In this document: positions 7,146 to 16,030 of the stretch, in pieces
Layout of the letters: each line of letters opens with the position of its first letter
How positions within the stretch are numbered: the stretch's first letter is position 1
Assembly: GCF_000166195.2 (NCBI RefSeq)
Contig: NZ_CM001403.1
Location: 1,878,432 to 1,942,431 of the forward strand
Source: Mucilaginibacter paludis DSM 18603
Lineage (GTDB): Bacteria; Bacteroidota; Bacteroidia; Sphingobacteriales; Sphingobacteriaceae
Length of the DNA: 64,000 nucleotides
Direction of reading: 5' to 3'
The notes under the pieces: model-generated
Told to the model about the DNA's origin: nothing
Seen by the model: the letters and a program-made list of their open reading frames with translations, nothing else
Databases searched by the model: none
Translations under genes and position numbers: made by a program

Positions 7146-8627
7146 ATGAGTAAAAATACCGACGAGCTATTTAAAAATGTCATCTCGCATGCCAAGGAGT
7201 ATGGCTTTGTTTTTCAATCGAGTGAAATTTACGACGGACTGAGCGCCGTATACGATTACGGTCAGAATGGTGCCGAACTAAAAAACAACATCAAAACCTA
7301 TTGGTGGAAAGCCATGGTGCAAATGCACGAGAACATTGTAGGTATTGACTCGGCCATATTTATGCACCCCAAGATATGGAAAGCCAGCGGCCACGTTGAC
7401 GGCTTTAACGATCCGATGATTGATAACAAGGATTCGAAAAAGCGCTATCGCGCAGATCAGCTGATTGAAGAGAGAATAGCACTATACGATACCGAAGGTA
7501 AAACTGACCTTGCTGAAAAGTTACAGCATGACATGGACGAGGCGCTGAAAAGCGATGACCTGGGCCGCCTGCGCGAAATTATTATAGAACACGGCATTAA
7601 ATGCCCTATATCGGGCACCGCTAACTGGACAGAAGTACGCCAGTTTAACCTGATGTTCAGCACCCAGTTTGGCGCCATGGCAGAAGGATCAGAAGAAATA
7701 TACCTGCGCCCCGAAACCGCGCAAGGCATTTTTGTTAACTTTTTGAATGTTCAAAAATCCGGAAGGATGAAGATTCCTTTCGGGATAGCACAAATTGGTA
7801 AGGCTTTCCGTAACGAGGTGATAGCCCGCCAGTTTATTATCCGCATGCGCGAGTTTGAGCAAATGGAGATGCAATTTTTTATTCGCCCCGGCACCGAAAT
7901 GGAATGGTATGAATATTGGAAAGCGGCCCGTTTAAAATGGCACGTTGCCCTGGGTACCGACCCTGCCAAATATCAGTATCACGACCACGCCAAGCTGGCC
8001 CACTACGCCAATGCCGCGGTTGATATTGAATACGAGTTTCCGTTTGGTTTTAAAGAGGTTGAGGGCATCCACAGCCGTACTGATTTTGATTTAAGCCAGC
8101 ATCAAAAGTTTTCGAACAAAAAAATGCAATACTTCGACCCCGAGGTTGACCCTGAAACCGGCAAACCTTATGGTAATTATATTCCTTACGTAATAGAAAC
8201 TTCTATCGGTTTGGACCGAATGTTTTTATTAACGATGATAAACGCTTACGAGGAAGAAGATTTAAGCACCGAAGAGCGCCAGGACAGCCGTACCGTACTG
8301 CGCTTGCCGGCTGTATTGGCCCCGGTTAAGGCGGCCATCTTCCCCTTAACCAAAAAAGACGGATTGCCTGAAAAGGCACGCGAAATAATGGATAAGCTGA
8401 AATTGGAATACAATGTACAATACGAAGAAAAAGATGCCATAGGCAAGCGCTACCGTCGCCAGGATGCCATTGGTACCCCTATTTGTATTACCGTTGACCA
8501 CCAGAGCTTAGAAGATAATACCGTAACCATACGCCACCGCGACAGCATGGCGCAGGAACGCGTTCCGGCAGATGACCTCACCCGCATATTAGGCGACGTG
8601 GTAAGCTGGAAAAATGTATTGGGATAA
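7146..8627 (+). CDS. glyS: Glycine--tRNA ligase (class II, alpha2 type)
   Basis: Charges tRNA-Gly with glycine. The 493-residue protein has class II motif 2 in KAFRNEVIARQF and REFEQMEMQFF, motif 3 in ETSIGLDRMF, and a C-terminal anticodon-binding domain (from about residue 395, LPAVLAPVKAAIFPL). Length and layout fit the single-chain homodimeric enzyme rather than the alpha/beta type. The ATG at 7146 gives the conserved start MSKNTDELF. A longer frame from 7026 would run back into the MITE-like element and lacks conservation, so it is rejected. It is followed by a clear terminator. Confidence 0.97.
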   Translation: MSKNTDELFKNVISHAKEYGFVFQSSEIYDGLSAVYDYGQNGAELKNNIKTYWWKAMVQMHENIVGIDSAIFMHPKIWKASGHVDGFNDPMIDNKDSKKRYRADQLIEERIALYDTEGKTDLAEKLQHDMDEALKSDDLGRLREIIIEHGIKCPISGTANWTEVRQFNLMFSTQFGAMAEGSEEIYLRPETAQGIFVNFLNVQKSGRMKIPFGIAQIGKAFRNEVIARQFIIRMREFEQMEMQFFIRPGTEMEWYEYWKAARLKWHVALGTDPAKYQYHDHAKLAHYANAAVDIEYEFPFGFKEVEGIHSRTDFDLSQHQKFSNKKMQYFDPEVDPETGKPYGNYIPYVIETSIGLDRMFLLTMINAYEEEDLSTEERQDSRTVLRLPAVLAPVKAAIFPLTKKDGLPEKAREIMDKLKLEYNVQYEEKDAIGKRYRRQDAIGTPICITVDHQSLEDNTVTIRHRDSMAQERVPADDLTRILGDVVSWKNVLG

Positions 8628-8673
8628 AAACCGTCAACCATAAAGCTGCCTTAGCTGCCGCAGCTCTCCTATA

Positions 8674-8709
8674 AAAAGCACCCGTACGCAAAGCACGGGT
8701 GCTTTTTTT
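8674..8709 (+). terminator. Rho-independent terminator after glyS
   Basis: AGCACCCGT pairs with ACGGGTGCT around a short loop and is followed by a run of seven T. It lies about 50 bp after the glyS stop. Confidence 0.85.
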
Positions 8710-9364
8710 GCGCAATCCCCTAATAACCGGTAAACAATAACCAATAACTCCGTTCACCGACATTATCGGATTTAAGAAGTTAGTTTCATCGCGTTTACCG
8801 AGATTTTACTGCCGTTCACCTAAAAATGATAGTAAAATGAGACACTGCGAGGCATCTTTGTTTCAACAAACAACGATACCTTATGAACACTTTACTCGCC
8901 GTACAAATTATACACCTCATTATAAAAGCCGCCGTATATGTGCAGCACGTAATTCATTTAAGCGGGCACCTCATCAAATAGTTATTATACGGATAGGCAT
9001 TATTTATTACGGTGTTATTAATTACTGTTAATTAAAATAGCACTGTGACGAATAGTTTTAGTTTGTCTGCTGGAATTGCAAGCTTTAATTTGTAATAGAA
9101 TGAAAGCCCATTTGGTTTGCTCCTTTGCTGATGAAAAACAAACCAGTGAATTACAGTTTATAATAATAAACTATTGATTTTCAATGCAAAACCCCTCTAC
9201 ATCATGTCATCCCGACGGGAGGAGGGATCTTTTAAAAGCGGTGAGTATGCATTAGATTAGGTGCACGTGCTATTTTTGCTCCAACAATCAGTATTCTTTA
9301 ATTTAGAGCATCGGCACGCTCAATCGCCGCGTGAAGAAGCCCCACCCAACCCTCCGCAATAGGC
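8710..9364. other. Gene-poor intergenic stretch
   Basis: No convincing gene. A 64-codon frame from 8837 has no recognisable domain, and a 32-codon hydrophobic frame starts at the ATG near 8882. Near 9205 there is one partial copy of the GTCATCCCGA repeat family (GTCATCCCGACGGGAGGAGG, then GATCTTTT). The rest is A/T-rich and unremarkable. Confidence 0.5.
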
Positions 9365-9951
9365 TACCGTGTACCCATATCTTTTTGGTAAAACCTCATC
9401 GGGGTTAAAGCTCGGTAGCATATTGGCGAAATGGAGTTTGCGTACCGTTTGGTACGCTACTTCTTCGCTTTTTTATAAGCGCAATTCAAAAAAAACGGAG
9501 CATCATACAGCGGATATGTGTCGTACCCACTACCAACATCATTAAGTTGAAATTGATTGCTTACAAGTTGATGATCTATTCGCGCCAAATCAATAATACA
9601 CTAACAAACAGGATATTACAATAAAAAATCTCTGCGCTTTATAATCGCTCGCATAGAACACACCCCTCCACCCCTCTCGAGAGGGGAATCGCACGGGCCG
9701 CCGCTTTTTTTTCATATTACATTGATAATGAGTGACTTTATTTAGCCCCCCTCTTGAGAGAGGGGGTGGGCTGGGCATTGCGGCTGCAGGGGTGTGTTCA
9801 CCGTGCGACGAACTCTGCAACTTGCGTGAACTGCTTAAATAATGGTAGCGTACTTACGGGCACTAAACGTTTTGTGATTGTTCATTGCTACAGAGCTTTT
9901 ACTCCTCCGGAGTATTCTTTAATGATACCAAAAAGATCTGGGTACACGGTA
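9365..9951. repeat. 587-bp segment bounded by 26-bp inverted repeats
   Basis: The left end (9365-9390, starting TACCGTGTACCCA) and right end (9926-9951, ending TGGGTACACGGTA) are reverse complements with one mismatch in 26. Similarity continues weakly inwards: AAAGCTCGGTAGCA on the left matches the complement of TGCTACAGAGCTTTTACT on the right, and both arms contain a GTACGCTAC-type stretch. There is no transposase. A copy of another palindromic repeat (9631-9800) sits inside. It is either a MITE-like unit or two inverted copies of a dispersed repeat. Confidence 0.6.
9631..9800. repeat. Dispersed palindromic repeat, copy A (about 170 bp)
   Basis: Starts TCTGCGCTTTAT and ends GGGGTGTGTT. Its ends ACACACCCCT and AGGGGTGTGT pair, with inner CCCCTCTCGAGAGGGG and ATTGATAATGAGT stretches. 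A second copy with the same order of blocks is at 58281-58443, about 49 kb away. No conserved open frame spans both copies, so it is read as a non-coding structural repeat. Confidence 0.75.
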
Positions 9952-9956
9952 GTCCA

Positions 9957-9994
9957 GTAGGGAGGGCTTAAAAAGTCTCCCCTACCGGGGAGGA
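9957..9994. repeat. Short hairpin repeat with AGGGAGGGCTTAAAAA
   Basis: GTAGGGAGGGCTTAAAAA is followed by CTCCCCTACCGGGGAGG, giving a GC-rich stem. The same 18-base start recurs at 13718-13735 after the MBL-fold gene. It is probably a small dispersed repeat or terminator-like hairpin. Confidence 0.5.
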
Positions 9995-10221
9995 TTATGC
10001 ACTGTGTTGGTTTTTTGGGTGTGCATGAGAGCTTACGCTGTTTAGAGGGGCTTTGGACTGCCCGATCCTTCCGCCCACAGGCCAAACCCGGCCCGGCGTG
10101 CAGTCGGGGCCTTTGCCCGCTTTTGCTTATACATCAGAGAAGATCACGGAGGTTCAAAACGTCATAGCCATTAAAACCTGCAACATCACGTATAGCAATC
10201 AACGCGATAAAAAGATTGAGA

Positions 10222-10869
10222 TCAAAGCCTTTTGAAAGGCTTGATGTGGTGTTGCTTTAACCGGCGATAGAGCATCCCGATATAAATTAAATCATAAACC
10301 AAAATAGCCACAAACAACAATTGCATTAAGGGCGAATTGCTATAAGTTTTGGTTTGCGTGTAAAAGGCTACCGACGCCAGCAAAGTACCCAGCATTTTTA
10401 AAATAGCGATATAGATGCTTTGCCCATCGACAGCTCTGCGCTCGCGCAGCATCACGATAAACAATACCGACATCATCAGATTTTGGCCAAATGCCGCGTA
10501 AGCGCCATACCTGTCCTTTAGGGCATCGCTTAAAAACAAGATGAGGGTAAAGGTAAGGGCAAAGCCCAACAAAAATTCCAGGTAAAAGGTAAACGACCTG
10601 CTGGCGCGCCGGATGCCGGGGCCAAAGCGCAGGTATTGCAGCAATATCAACAAATCGAACGTGAACCATATCCTATCCACAACCAGTTGCGGCATAGTAT
10701 GCGGCTGCACAAACGAGTAAATAGTTTCCCAGGATAAATTGGCACAGAGGGCAGCCAAAGGCATACCGTAAGTAAGATCCAGTATTCCGCGGCGGATGAT
10801 GAGCAAGTAAGTCAGCGTCCAGCAAATACCGGAACCTATCATCAGTTGATTAAAGACAGACATCCTCAA
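10222..10869 (-). CDS. Probable Pyr4-type transmembrane terpene cyclase
   Basis: A 215-residue polytopic membrane protein with about seven helices. The stretch GMPLAALCANLSWE (Glu48) near the N terminus and YDLIYIGMLYRR (Asp193) near the C terminus match the pattern of the fungal Pyr4 family of membrane terpene cyclases, where one Glu and one Asp at these places are needed for catalysis. The spacing DRIWFTFDLLI between them also fits. Bacterial relatives are known by sequence but few have been assigned a reaction. No prenyltransferase or epoxidase gene lies nearby, so the substrate cannot be guessed. An unrelated seven-helix protein is the alternative. Confidence 0.6.
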   Translation of the reverse strand: MRMSVFNQLMIGSGICWTLTYLLIIRRGILDLTYGMPLAALCANLSWETIYSFVQPHTMPQLVVDRIWFTFDLLILLQYLRFGPGIRRASRSFTFYLEFLLGFALTFTLILFLSDALKDRYGAYAAFGQNLMMSVLFIVMLRERRAVDGQSIYIAILKMLGTLLASVAFYTQTKTYSNSPLMQLLFVAILVYDLIYIGMLYRRLKQHHIKPFKRL

Positions 10870-10964
10870 ATGTAAATCAAAGCGCCGGATTTAACGGCTT
10901 TTGTTAAACAAAAAGGGTGAGCCCTTTAACAGATCACCCTTTGTACTTTATCCAATTTATTAAT

Positions 10965-11387
10965 TTACCCTGCGTAGGTAGCGGTTAAAGTAATAGGCAC
11001 ATTTAAAGCCTTTGATATAATACAGTTAGCCTTTGCACCTTCGGCAATTTTTTGAAAGGTTTCGTTATCTACGCCATCAATGGCCGAAGCTTTTAATTCC
11101 AGGTGGATACCGGTAATGGATAAGGCGGCCATATCCAAATCTAAAATAGCTTCGGTATCCAGATCGTTAGGTGTAAAACCGGCCTGTGTTAAAGCGGCGC
11201 CAACGGCCATGGTAAAACAACCAGCGTGCGCGGCGGCTATTAACTCTTCGGGATTGGTGCCTACACCATCTGCAAAGCGTGTTTTAAACGAATATTGCGT
11301 ATCATTTAAAACAGTGCTTTGAGTTGAAATTTTTCCCTGGCCGGCTTGCAGTGTGCCATTCCAATGTGCTTTTGCGGTACGTTTCAT
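10965..11387 (-). CDS. OsmC-family peroxiredoxin-like protein
   Basis: A 140-residue OsmC/Ohr-fold protein. The two family cysteines are at 57 (AAHAGCFTMA) and 122 (KANCIISKAL). It starts with the OsmC-type KAHWNGTLQAGQGKIS. Such proteins reduce organic hydroperoxides with cysteine thiols and act in the cytoplasm. The AHAGCF and ANCIISKAL forms are nearer OsmC than Ohr. It lies 58 bp downstream of the old-yellow-enzyme gene on the same strand and could share its transcript, which would fit a joint response to electrophile or oxidative stress. Confidence 0.9.
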   Translation of the reverse strand: MKRTAKAHWNGTLQAGQGKISTQSTVLNDTQYSFKTRFADGVGTNPEELIAAAHAGCFTMAVGAALTQAGFTPNDLDTEAILDLDMAALSITGIHLELKASAIDGVDNETFQKIAEGAKANCIISKALNVPITLTATYAG

Positions 11388-11445
11388 TTTTATGTTTTTA
11401 GGTTATTGAATAGGTGAAATTAATCAATTGTTTTTAAACTGTATG

Positions 11446-12510
11446 TTACCATTTAGCTCTTTCGTACTGTACGGGCCATTTCACTTCGTGGCCCAGGATA
11501 TGGGCAGCGCGTAAAGCAAAGTGCGGGTCGCGCAGGTGCTGACGTGCCAGTAACACCATGTCGGCCTGTTCATTTCTGATGATCTGGTCGGCCTGCTCGG
11601 GGTCCGTTATCATGCCTACGGCACCAGTTAATATCCCGGTTTCTTTTTTTACGGTTTCGGCAAATTGCACCTGGTAACCCGGGCCGACCGGTATTTTGGC
11701 TTTAGGCACGTTACCGCCGGTTGAGCAATCAACCAGGTCGACACCTTGCTCTTTAAGGCGATGAGCCAGTTGTACTGAGTCGTCGGCAGTCCAGCCACCC
11801 GGCGTCCAGTCGGTTGCCGAGATCCGTACAAACAACGGAAACTCTTCGGGCCATGCGCTCCTTACTACTTCAGTAATTTCAAGCAACAAACGAATCCTGT
11901 TTTCAAACGACCCGCCGTATTCATCGGTACGGTGATTACTCAGAGGCGATAAAAACTGGTGTATCAGATAACCGTGCGCCGCATGCAGTTCGATCACTTT
12001 GAAACCCGCTTTGATGGCACGATAGGTTGCTTCCTTAAAATCGGCCTTTATTTTATCAACGCCTTCCTGATCAAGCTCCAAAGGCTTTTCTTCCCCATCG
12101 GCAAAAGCCAGATCACTTGCCGATACGGCCTGCCATCCGCCGCTTAACAGCGGTATTTGCACATTACCATTCCAGGGGCTAAAATGGCTGGCCTTGCGCC
12201 CGGCATGTGCCAGTTGCACACCGGCTATAGCTCCCTGCTGATGGATAAAGCCTGTAATATTTTGTAGTTGCTCAATATGCTCATCTTTCCAGATGCCAAG
12301 ATCATCGGGGGTTATTCTTCCTTCCGGGGATACTGCTGTAGCTTCGGTTATAACCAGAGCCGCTCCTCCCACCGCCATGCTGCCTAAGTGAACCAGGTGC
12401 CAGTTATTGGCAAAACCATCAACGCTTGAATATTCGCACATGGGCGATACCGTGATCCGGTTTTTTAACTCGATGCCCCGGATGGTTAACGGACTAAAAA
12501 GGTGTGACAT
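11446..12510 (-). CDS. namA: NADPH-dependent flavin oxidoreductase, YqjM/NamA-like old yellow enzyme
   Basis: A 354-residue TIM-barrel FMN enzyme. SPMCEYSS (Cys25) near the N terminus is the thermophilic-like/YqjM-class cysteine, and ELHAAHGYLIHQF carries the substrate-binding His pair. SNHRTDEYGGSFENR is the conserved FMN-barrel segment and the C-terminal MVLLARQHLRDPHF binds phosphate of FMN. It reduces activated C=C bonds of enals and enones with NADPH. It is probably in one unit with the downstream osmC-like gene. The natural substrate is not known. Confidence 0.9.
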   Translation of the reverse strand: MSHLFSPLTIRGIELKNRITVSPMCEYSSVDGFANNWHLVHLGSMAVGGAALVITEATAVSPEGRITPDDLGIWKDEHIEQLQNITGFIHQQGAIAGVQLAHAGRKASHFSPWNGNVQIPLLSGGWQAVSASDLAFADGEEKPLELDQEGVDKIKADFKEATYRAIKAGFKVIELHAAHGYLIHQFLSPLSNHRTDEYGGSFENRIRLLLEITEVVRSAWPEEFPLFVRISATDWTPGGWTADDSVQLAHRLKEQGVDLVDCSTGGNVPKAKIPVGPGYQVQFAETVKKETGILTGAVGMITDPEQADQIIRNEQADMVLLARQHLRDPHFALRAAHILGHEVKWPVQYERAKW

Positions 12511-12704
12511 ATTTGTATTTTTTAATTTAATGTTGATGATAACCGAGCATGCTGGCCATTTGTGGGCTGTAATTTAACACCAATTTGCCGACTGTAGTTT
12601 TAATTGCGCCAATAAATACTTTGGCATGACCGATGGCCTGTTTTTATTTCAATTAAATAATCTATTTTAGAAACCGTAATGCCATATCCGGCTTCAAACA
12701 ATAT

Positions 12705-13697
12705 ATGTATTCATCACCAAATTTCGACGGAAAAGTTTTTTTAAACCCTATACCAACCAAAACCGGGGGTGAGGGTAATATGTGGCCATTGCTGGCCGAG
12801 GCCTTAAAAAAGCATCCCAATACCAAACCTGCTAAGCCGCCGGGGCCTTTTGCGGTTGAATTGCATAAACTGAGCCATTTGCCGCCGGATACTTTGCGGA
12901 TTACCTGGATGGGGCACTCATCGTTACTGATAGAAATTGATGGCAAACGTTTTTTAACAGACCCGGTTTGGCGCAATGCATCGCCGATACAGTTTTTAGG
13001 CCCGCAGCGGTTTTTCACGGCGCCGATAGCCCTGGCAGACATGCCCCACCTGGACGGTATCATCATATCGCACGATCATTACGACCACCTGGATGATAAA
13101 ACCGTGGTAGAACTATCAAAAAAAGGCACGCCGTTTTATTGTTCGTTGGGTGTAGGCCTCATTTTACAGAAATGGGGAATTGCCAAAAAACAAATTACTG
13201 AATTTGACTGGTGGCAAGAATTGGAACTGGGTAATGGTTTTAAAATAACTGCCGCCCCCGCCCGCCACTTTTCGGGACGGAGCATATTTAACCGCAACCA
13301 AACGCTATGGGCATCGTACGCTATTAAAGGCCCGGTGCATAATATTTATTACGGAGCCGATTCGGGTATACACCCCCTGTTTAAAGAAATTGGCGAAAAG
13401 CTGGGCCCTTTTGATATGAGCATGCTTGAAATTGGGGCATTTAACGAGCTTTGGAAAGATATACACATGGGGCCCGATAATGCAACCGATGCCCAGCTTG
13501 CTCTCAAGTCAACCCTGATGATGCCTATCCATTGGGGAACCTTTAACCTGGCCTTCCATACCTGGACCGACCCGGTCGAACGCGTTATTGAGTTTGCAGA
13601 ACAAAAGCAGATTAACCTTATACTACCAGCGCCCGGAGAAACCTACGTTTACAACGGCAAGCCGTATATTAACAAATGGTGGGAAGAGTTTATGTAA
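12705..13697 (+). CDS. MBL-fold metal-dependent hydrolase, NAPE-PLD/UlaG-like
   Basis: A 330-residue metallo-beta-lactamase-fold enzyme. ITWMGHSSLLIEIDG (His71) begins the fold, and HDHYDHLD (123-128) is the two-metal motif HxHxDH. Later ligands are probably His in APARHFSGR, Asp in YYGADSG and His in MPIHWGTF. FNELWKDIHMGP is typical of the NAPE-PLD/RomA-like lactamase_B_2 branch. No signal peptide is evident. The substrate is uncertain; family members cleave phosphodiester lipids or lactones. It faces away from the namA gene across a 194-bp gap. Confidence 0.88.
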   Translation: MYSSPNFDGKVFLNPIPTKTGGEGNMWPLLAEALKKHPNTKPAKPPGPFAVELHKLSHLPPDTLRITWMGHSSLLIEIDGKRFLTDPVWRNASPIQFLGPQRFFTAPIALADMPHLDGIIISHDHYDHLDDKTVVELSKKGTPFYCSLGVGLILQKWGIAKKQITEFDWWQELELGNGFKITAAPARHFSGRSIFNRNQTLWASYAIKGPVHNIYYGADSGIHPLFKEIGEKLGPFDMSMLEIGAFNELWKDIHMGPDNATDAQLALKSTLMMPIHWGTFNLAFHTWTDPVERVIEFAEQKQINLILPAPGETYVYNGKPYINKWWEEFM

Positions 13698-14052
13698 TGT
13701 AGCCCAACCCTCCCCGGTAGGGAGGGCTTAAAAAATCCTCCTCTACTGCATCTAATTTTGCTCTGATAATCAGATAATTAAGGGAATATCATTATGAATT
13801 TCAGGGCCTACTAAGTACGATTGCATAAGTTGTCGGTGGGGACACCGACTTGGGAGAAGGGGACATTTCACAGACCGTCCGTTTTAAAATCTCGCAATAC
13901 CATAGCTTAAGATGCTTTTCAAGCGTCATCACTGTTTTTTCTCCGGTTGGCCAGTTCCATTACTTATAATGCCGATAGTTTAGTTTGCCTTTGGCCGCTG
14001 GCCTCCTGCTTCTAACTTCTTGCCTCTTATTTCCTGCCTTTAACACTTACGC
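13698..14052. other. Intergenic stretch with small hairpins
   Basis: No gene seen. It holds a copy of the GTAGGGAGGGCTTAAAAA hairpin repeat at about 13703-13747 and a separate GTCGGTG/CACCGAC hairpin at 13832-13849. The remainder shows no open frame with coding character. Confidence 0.5.
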
Positions 14053-14364
14053 TTATACGGCTATCTCCTGCCCTATCCTGGGGTCGTCTGGCAATATTTC
14101 CATGTCTGGGTTATCCATATAATTGGCATACCAGCGTATGGCGGGTATCATATCCAGGGCATCATCAGCCTGAATCTCTACAGTTTCAAATATCAAGAGC
14201 GAACCATTACAATAACCATACAACTGAATCTCGTTGGCGTGTAGCGTATGCTCAGTTTCACCCACACAGTAAACTCTTATTTTCAAATCACTGTTCCTGG
14301 AATAAATCACTTCCGGAGAATTTTGATCCGCACCTGTCAATAAAAGATATACGTCAGCATTCAT
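14053..14364 (-). CDS. Hypothetical protein, 103 aa
   Basis: A small acidic soluble protein with no signal peptide or membrane helix and no motif I recognise. It is rich in Asp, Glu and Asn, with the segment IPAIRWYANYMDNPD in the middle and a C terminus DDPRIGQEIAV. Codon use resembles neighbouring genes and no competing frame is open across it. It diverges from the small lipoprotein gene at 14516. Function unknown. Confidence 0.55.
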   Translation of the reverse strand: MNADVYLLLTGADQNSPEVIYSRNSDLKIRVYCVGETEHTLHANEIQLYGYCNGSLLIFETVEIQADDALDMIPAIRWYANYMDNPDMEILPDDPRIGQEIAV

Positions 14365-14515
14365 AATTTGTTAACATTGCTTTAAGCAGATAGTTTATAT
14401 TTTTTATCATTTCAACCTGGCCAGATGGCCATTATACCTATAACAACTCTATTTTATTTATTAGTTAATATTTTATCCATCCAAAACAATATCGACTTTT
14501 TCTTCTTTATCAATT

Positions 14516-14683
14516 ATGAAAAAGTTAAACCTATCGTTATTGCTGTTGGTAATGGTTGCCATGAGCAGTTGTTCAGTAGTTACCGGGATATTTAAAGCCG
14601 GCGCCGTTGTGGGCGTTATAGCAGTTATTGTTGTTATTGGCATCATTTTTTGGATATTCTCCATGTTTAGCGGGCGACAGTAA
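14516..14683 (+). CDS. Small lipoprotein, 55 aa
   Basis: ATG at 14516 to TAA at 14681-14683. The peptide begins MKKLNLSLLLLVMVAMSSC, a signal with a lipobox ending at Cys19, and continues with a long hydrophobic Val/Ile-rich stretch (about 30-52) ending MFSGRQ. It therefore looks like a lipoprotein or membrane-anchored micro-protein with a second hydrophobic segment. Similar tiny lipoproteins are common in Sphingobacteriaceae, with no known role. It is followed after 26 bp by the next gene on the same strand and may be co-transcribed with it. Confidence 0.6.
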   Translation: MKKLNLSLLLLVMVAMSSCSVVTGIFKAGAVVGVIAVIVVIGIIFWIFSMFSGRQ

Positions 14684-14709
14684 CACAATACCTTAATAAT
14701 TACGTAAAA

Positions 14710-15192
14710 TTGAAAAGTATGGATGCTGCAATGATCAGAAATATAGGTGATCTTAAATCAGAGATCATCAAACTGAAACAAGAAAAGACGGAACAGGAAG
14801 CAGTTATCAAACAACATTTTAGCAGTCCCCGTGCTATTTTGGGGACTGTAACAGCCCTTTTCTCCAGGTCAAAAAATAGTGAAGGAGAGCATAAGGCAGG
14901 CTTACCGGGACAAGATCTGGCGGGGTGGCTATCCAGAATAATTTTACCTTTTACGCTAAACAAAACCTTGTTCAGGCGGTCTAACTTTATGGTGAAAGCT
15001 TTGGTTGGCCTGCTATCGCAAAAGGCATCGGGTTTGGTTAATGATCAATCAGTTGCATCGTTTTGGGATAAAATTAAATCCGCTATTCCGCATTCGATAA
15101 TCGAAAAATTTTCGTCAAAAAAACCCAAACCCGTTTTGAGATTACTATCCCGTAAGGTTAATGATCAAAAATTACCTAAGCAATTACGCTAA
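14710..15192 (+). CDS. Hypothetical protein with N-terminal coiled coil, 160 aa
   Basis: The start is a TTG at 14710 or the ATG at 14719, which is the safer choice. Residues about 10-36 (DLKSEIIKLKQEKTEQEAVI) form a short coiled coil. The rest is basic, with a moderately hydrophobic middle (GWLSRIILPFTLN) and a Lys/Arg-rich C terminus. No known domain was recognised. It lies 26 bp after the small lipoprotein gene on the same strand, so the two may act together at the envelope, but this is a guess. Confidence 0.6.
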   Translation: MKSMDAAMIRNIGDLKSEIIKLKQEKTEQEAVIKQHFSSPRAILGTVTALFSRSKNSEGEHKAGLPGQDLAGWLSRIILPFTLNKTLFRRSNFMVKALVGLLSQKASGLVNDQSVASFWDKIKSAIPHSIIEKFSSKKPKPVLRLLSRKVNDQKLPKQLR

Positions 15193-15237
15193 GCCTATAT
15201 CTATGAGCAGTTACTTCATGTATTGCCGTAGACTAAG

Positions 15238-16017
15238 TTAGCGTTTACCTACAGCATATTTTATACCGCCGAGCAGGTGTTGCAGATATAGGGGATCGGA
15301 GTAAGATTCGTCGGTATGGCCGAGCTCGGTGTAAAAGGCCCTGCCTCCGTCATAGTTATGATACCAGGCCATCGGGTGATCGGCTCCCATAGCAGCCGGG
15401 CCGGCATCATAGCTTTTTTCGTCAATTTTAATCAGTACATGCAAATCGGGGGCCATCCATTTGTAATTATACCATTCGTCTTTACGCGTCCACTGGTGTG
15501 GTAAATGCTTGGTTGAAACATGAGTAGAATCCACAATATTCAATGTAGCTAACTGCTGTGCCGGATGCGCTTTAAAATAAGCACCACATAAATTACCGTA
15601 CCATTGCCAGTCGGAGCAGCAATCGGCAGCCGCATGTATACCTACATAACCACCGCCCTGTTTAATATATTGGGTAAGCGCCAGTCTTTCTTGATCGGTA
15701 AAAAGCTGGCTGCTTAAGCCTGTTGTACTTAAAAAAACAATAGCCGCGTAATGCTTCAAATTTTCGATGGTAAATTTTGAAGCATCGGTAGTGGTATCTA
15801 CATCAAAATTATTTTCTGAGCTCAATTTCAATATAGCCAGGTTACCAGCCGCAATTGATGAATGGTGGAAGCCCATGGTTTTGCTAAATACCAGCACTTT
15901 AGGCCTGGGCTTGGTGATACCCAATGCGGCGATGTTTATGCCCGTAAAAAGCAGCCAAAACACCAATAAACCTGGCGAAAGGATTAGCTTTTTTACAACT
16001 TTAGGATAACTTGCCAT
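15238..16017 (-). CDS. ThuA-domain protein
   Basis: A 259-residue protein with an N-terminal membrane anchor or signal (about residues 15-35) and a ThuA-like class I amidotransferase-fold domain. Motifs include KVLVFSKTMGFHHSSI, the GGGYVGIHAAADC stretch, RKDEWYNYKW, and GGRAFYTELGHTDESY near the end. ThuA-like proteins are linked to sugar oxidation or use, for example trehalose in rhizobia, and in Bacteroidota occur with glycan genes. It lies 13 bp downstream of the ROK gene on the same strand, supporting a shared sugar-related role. The exact reaction is unknown. Confidence 0.9.
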   Translation of the reverse strand: MASYPKVVKKLILSPGLLVFWLLFTGINIAALGITKPRPKVLVFSKTMGFHHSSIAAGNLAILKLSSENNFDVDTTTDASKFTIENLKHYAAIVFLSTTGLSSQLFTDQERLALTQYIKQGGGYVGIHAAADCCSDWQWYGNLCGAYFKAHPAQQLATLNIVDSTHVSTKHLPHQWTRKDEWYNYKWMAPDLHVLIKIDEKSYDAGPAAMGADHPMAWYHNYDGGRAFYTELGHTDESYSDPLYLQHLLGGIKYAVGKR

Positions 16018-16030
16018 TGGTAAAACAAAA

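Noticed and set aside
8837..9031. 64-codon frame after glyS, and the 32-codon frame from about 8882
   Set aside because: No recognisable motif, two competing short frames in the same place and repeat-rich surroundings; not enough to call a gene.
9361..9460. tRNA-like stretch around GGTTAAAGCTCGGTAGCA
   Set aside because: It cannot form a full cloverleaf and has no TTCGA arm or acceptor stem; it is part of an inverted repeat arm.
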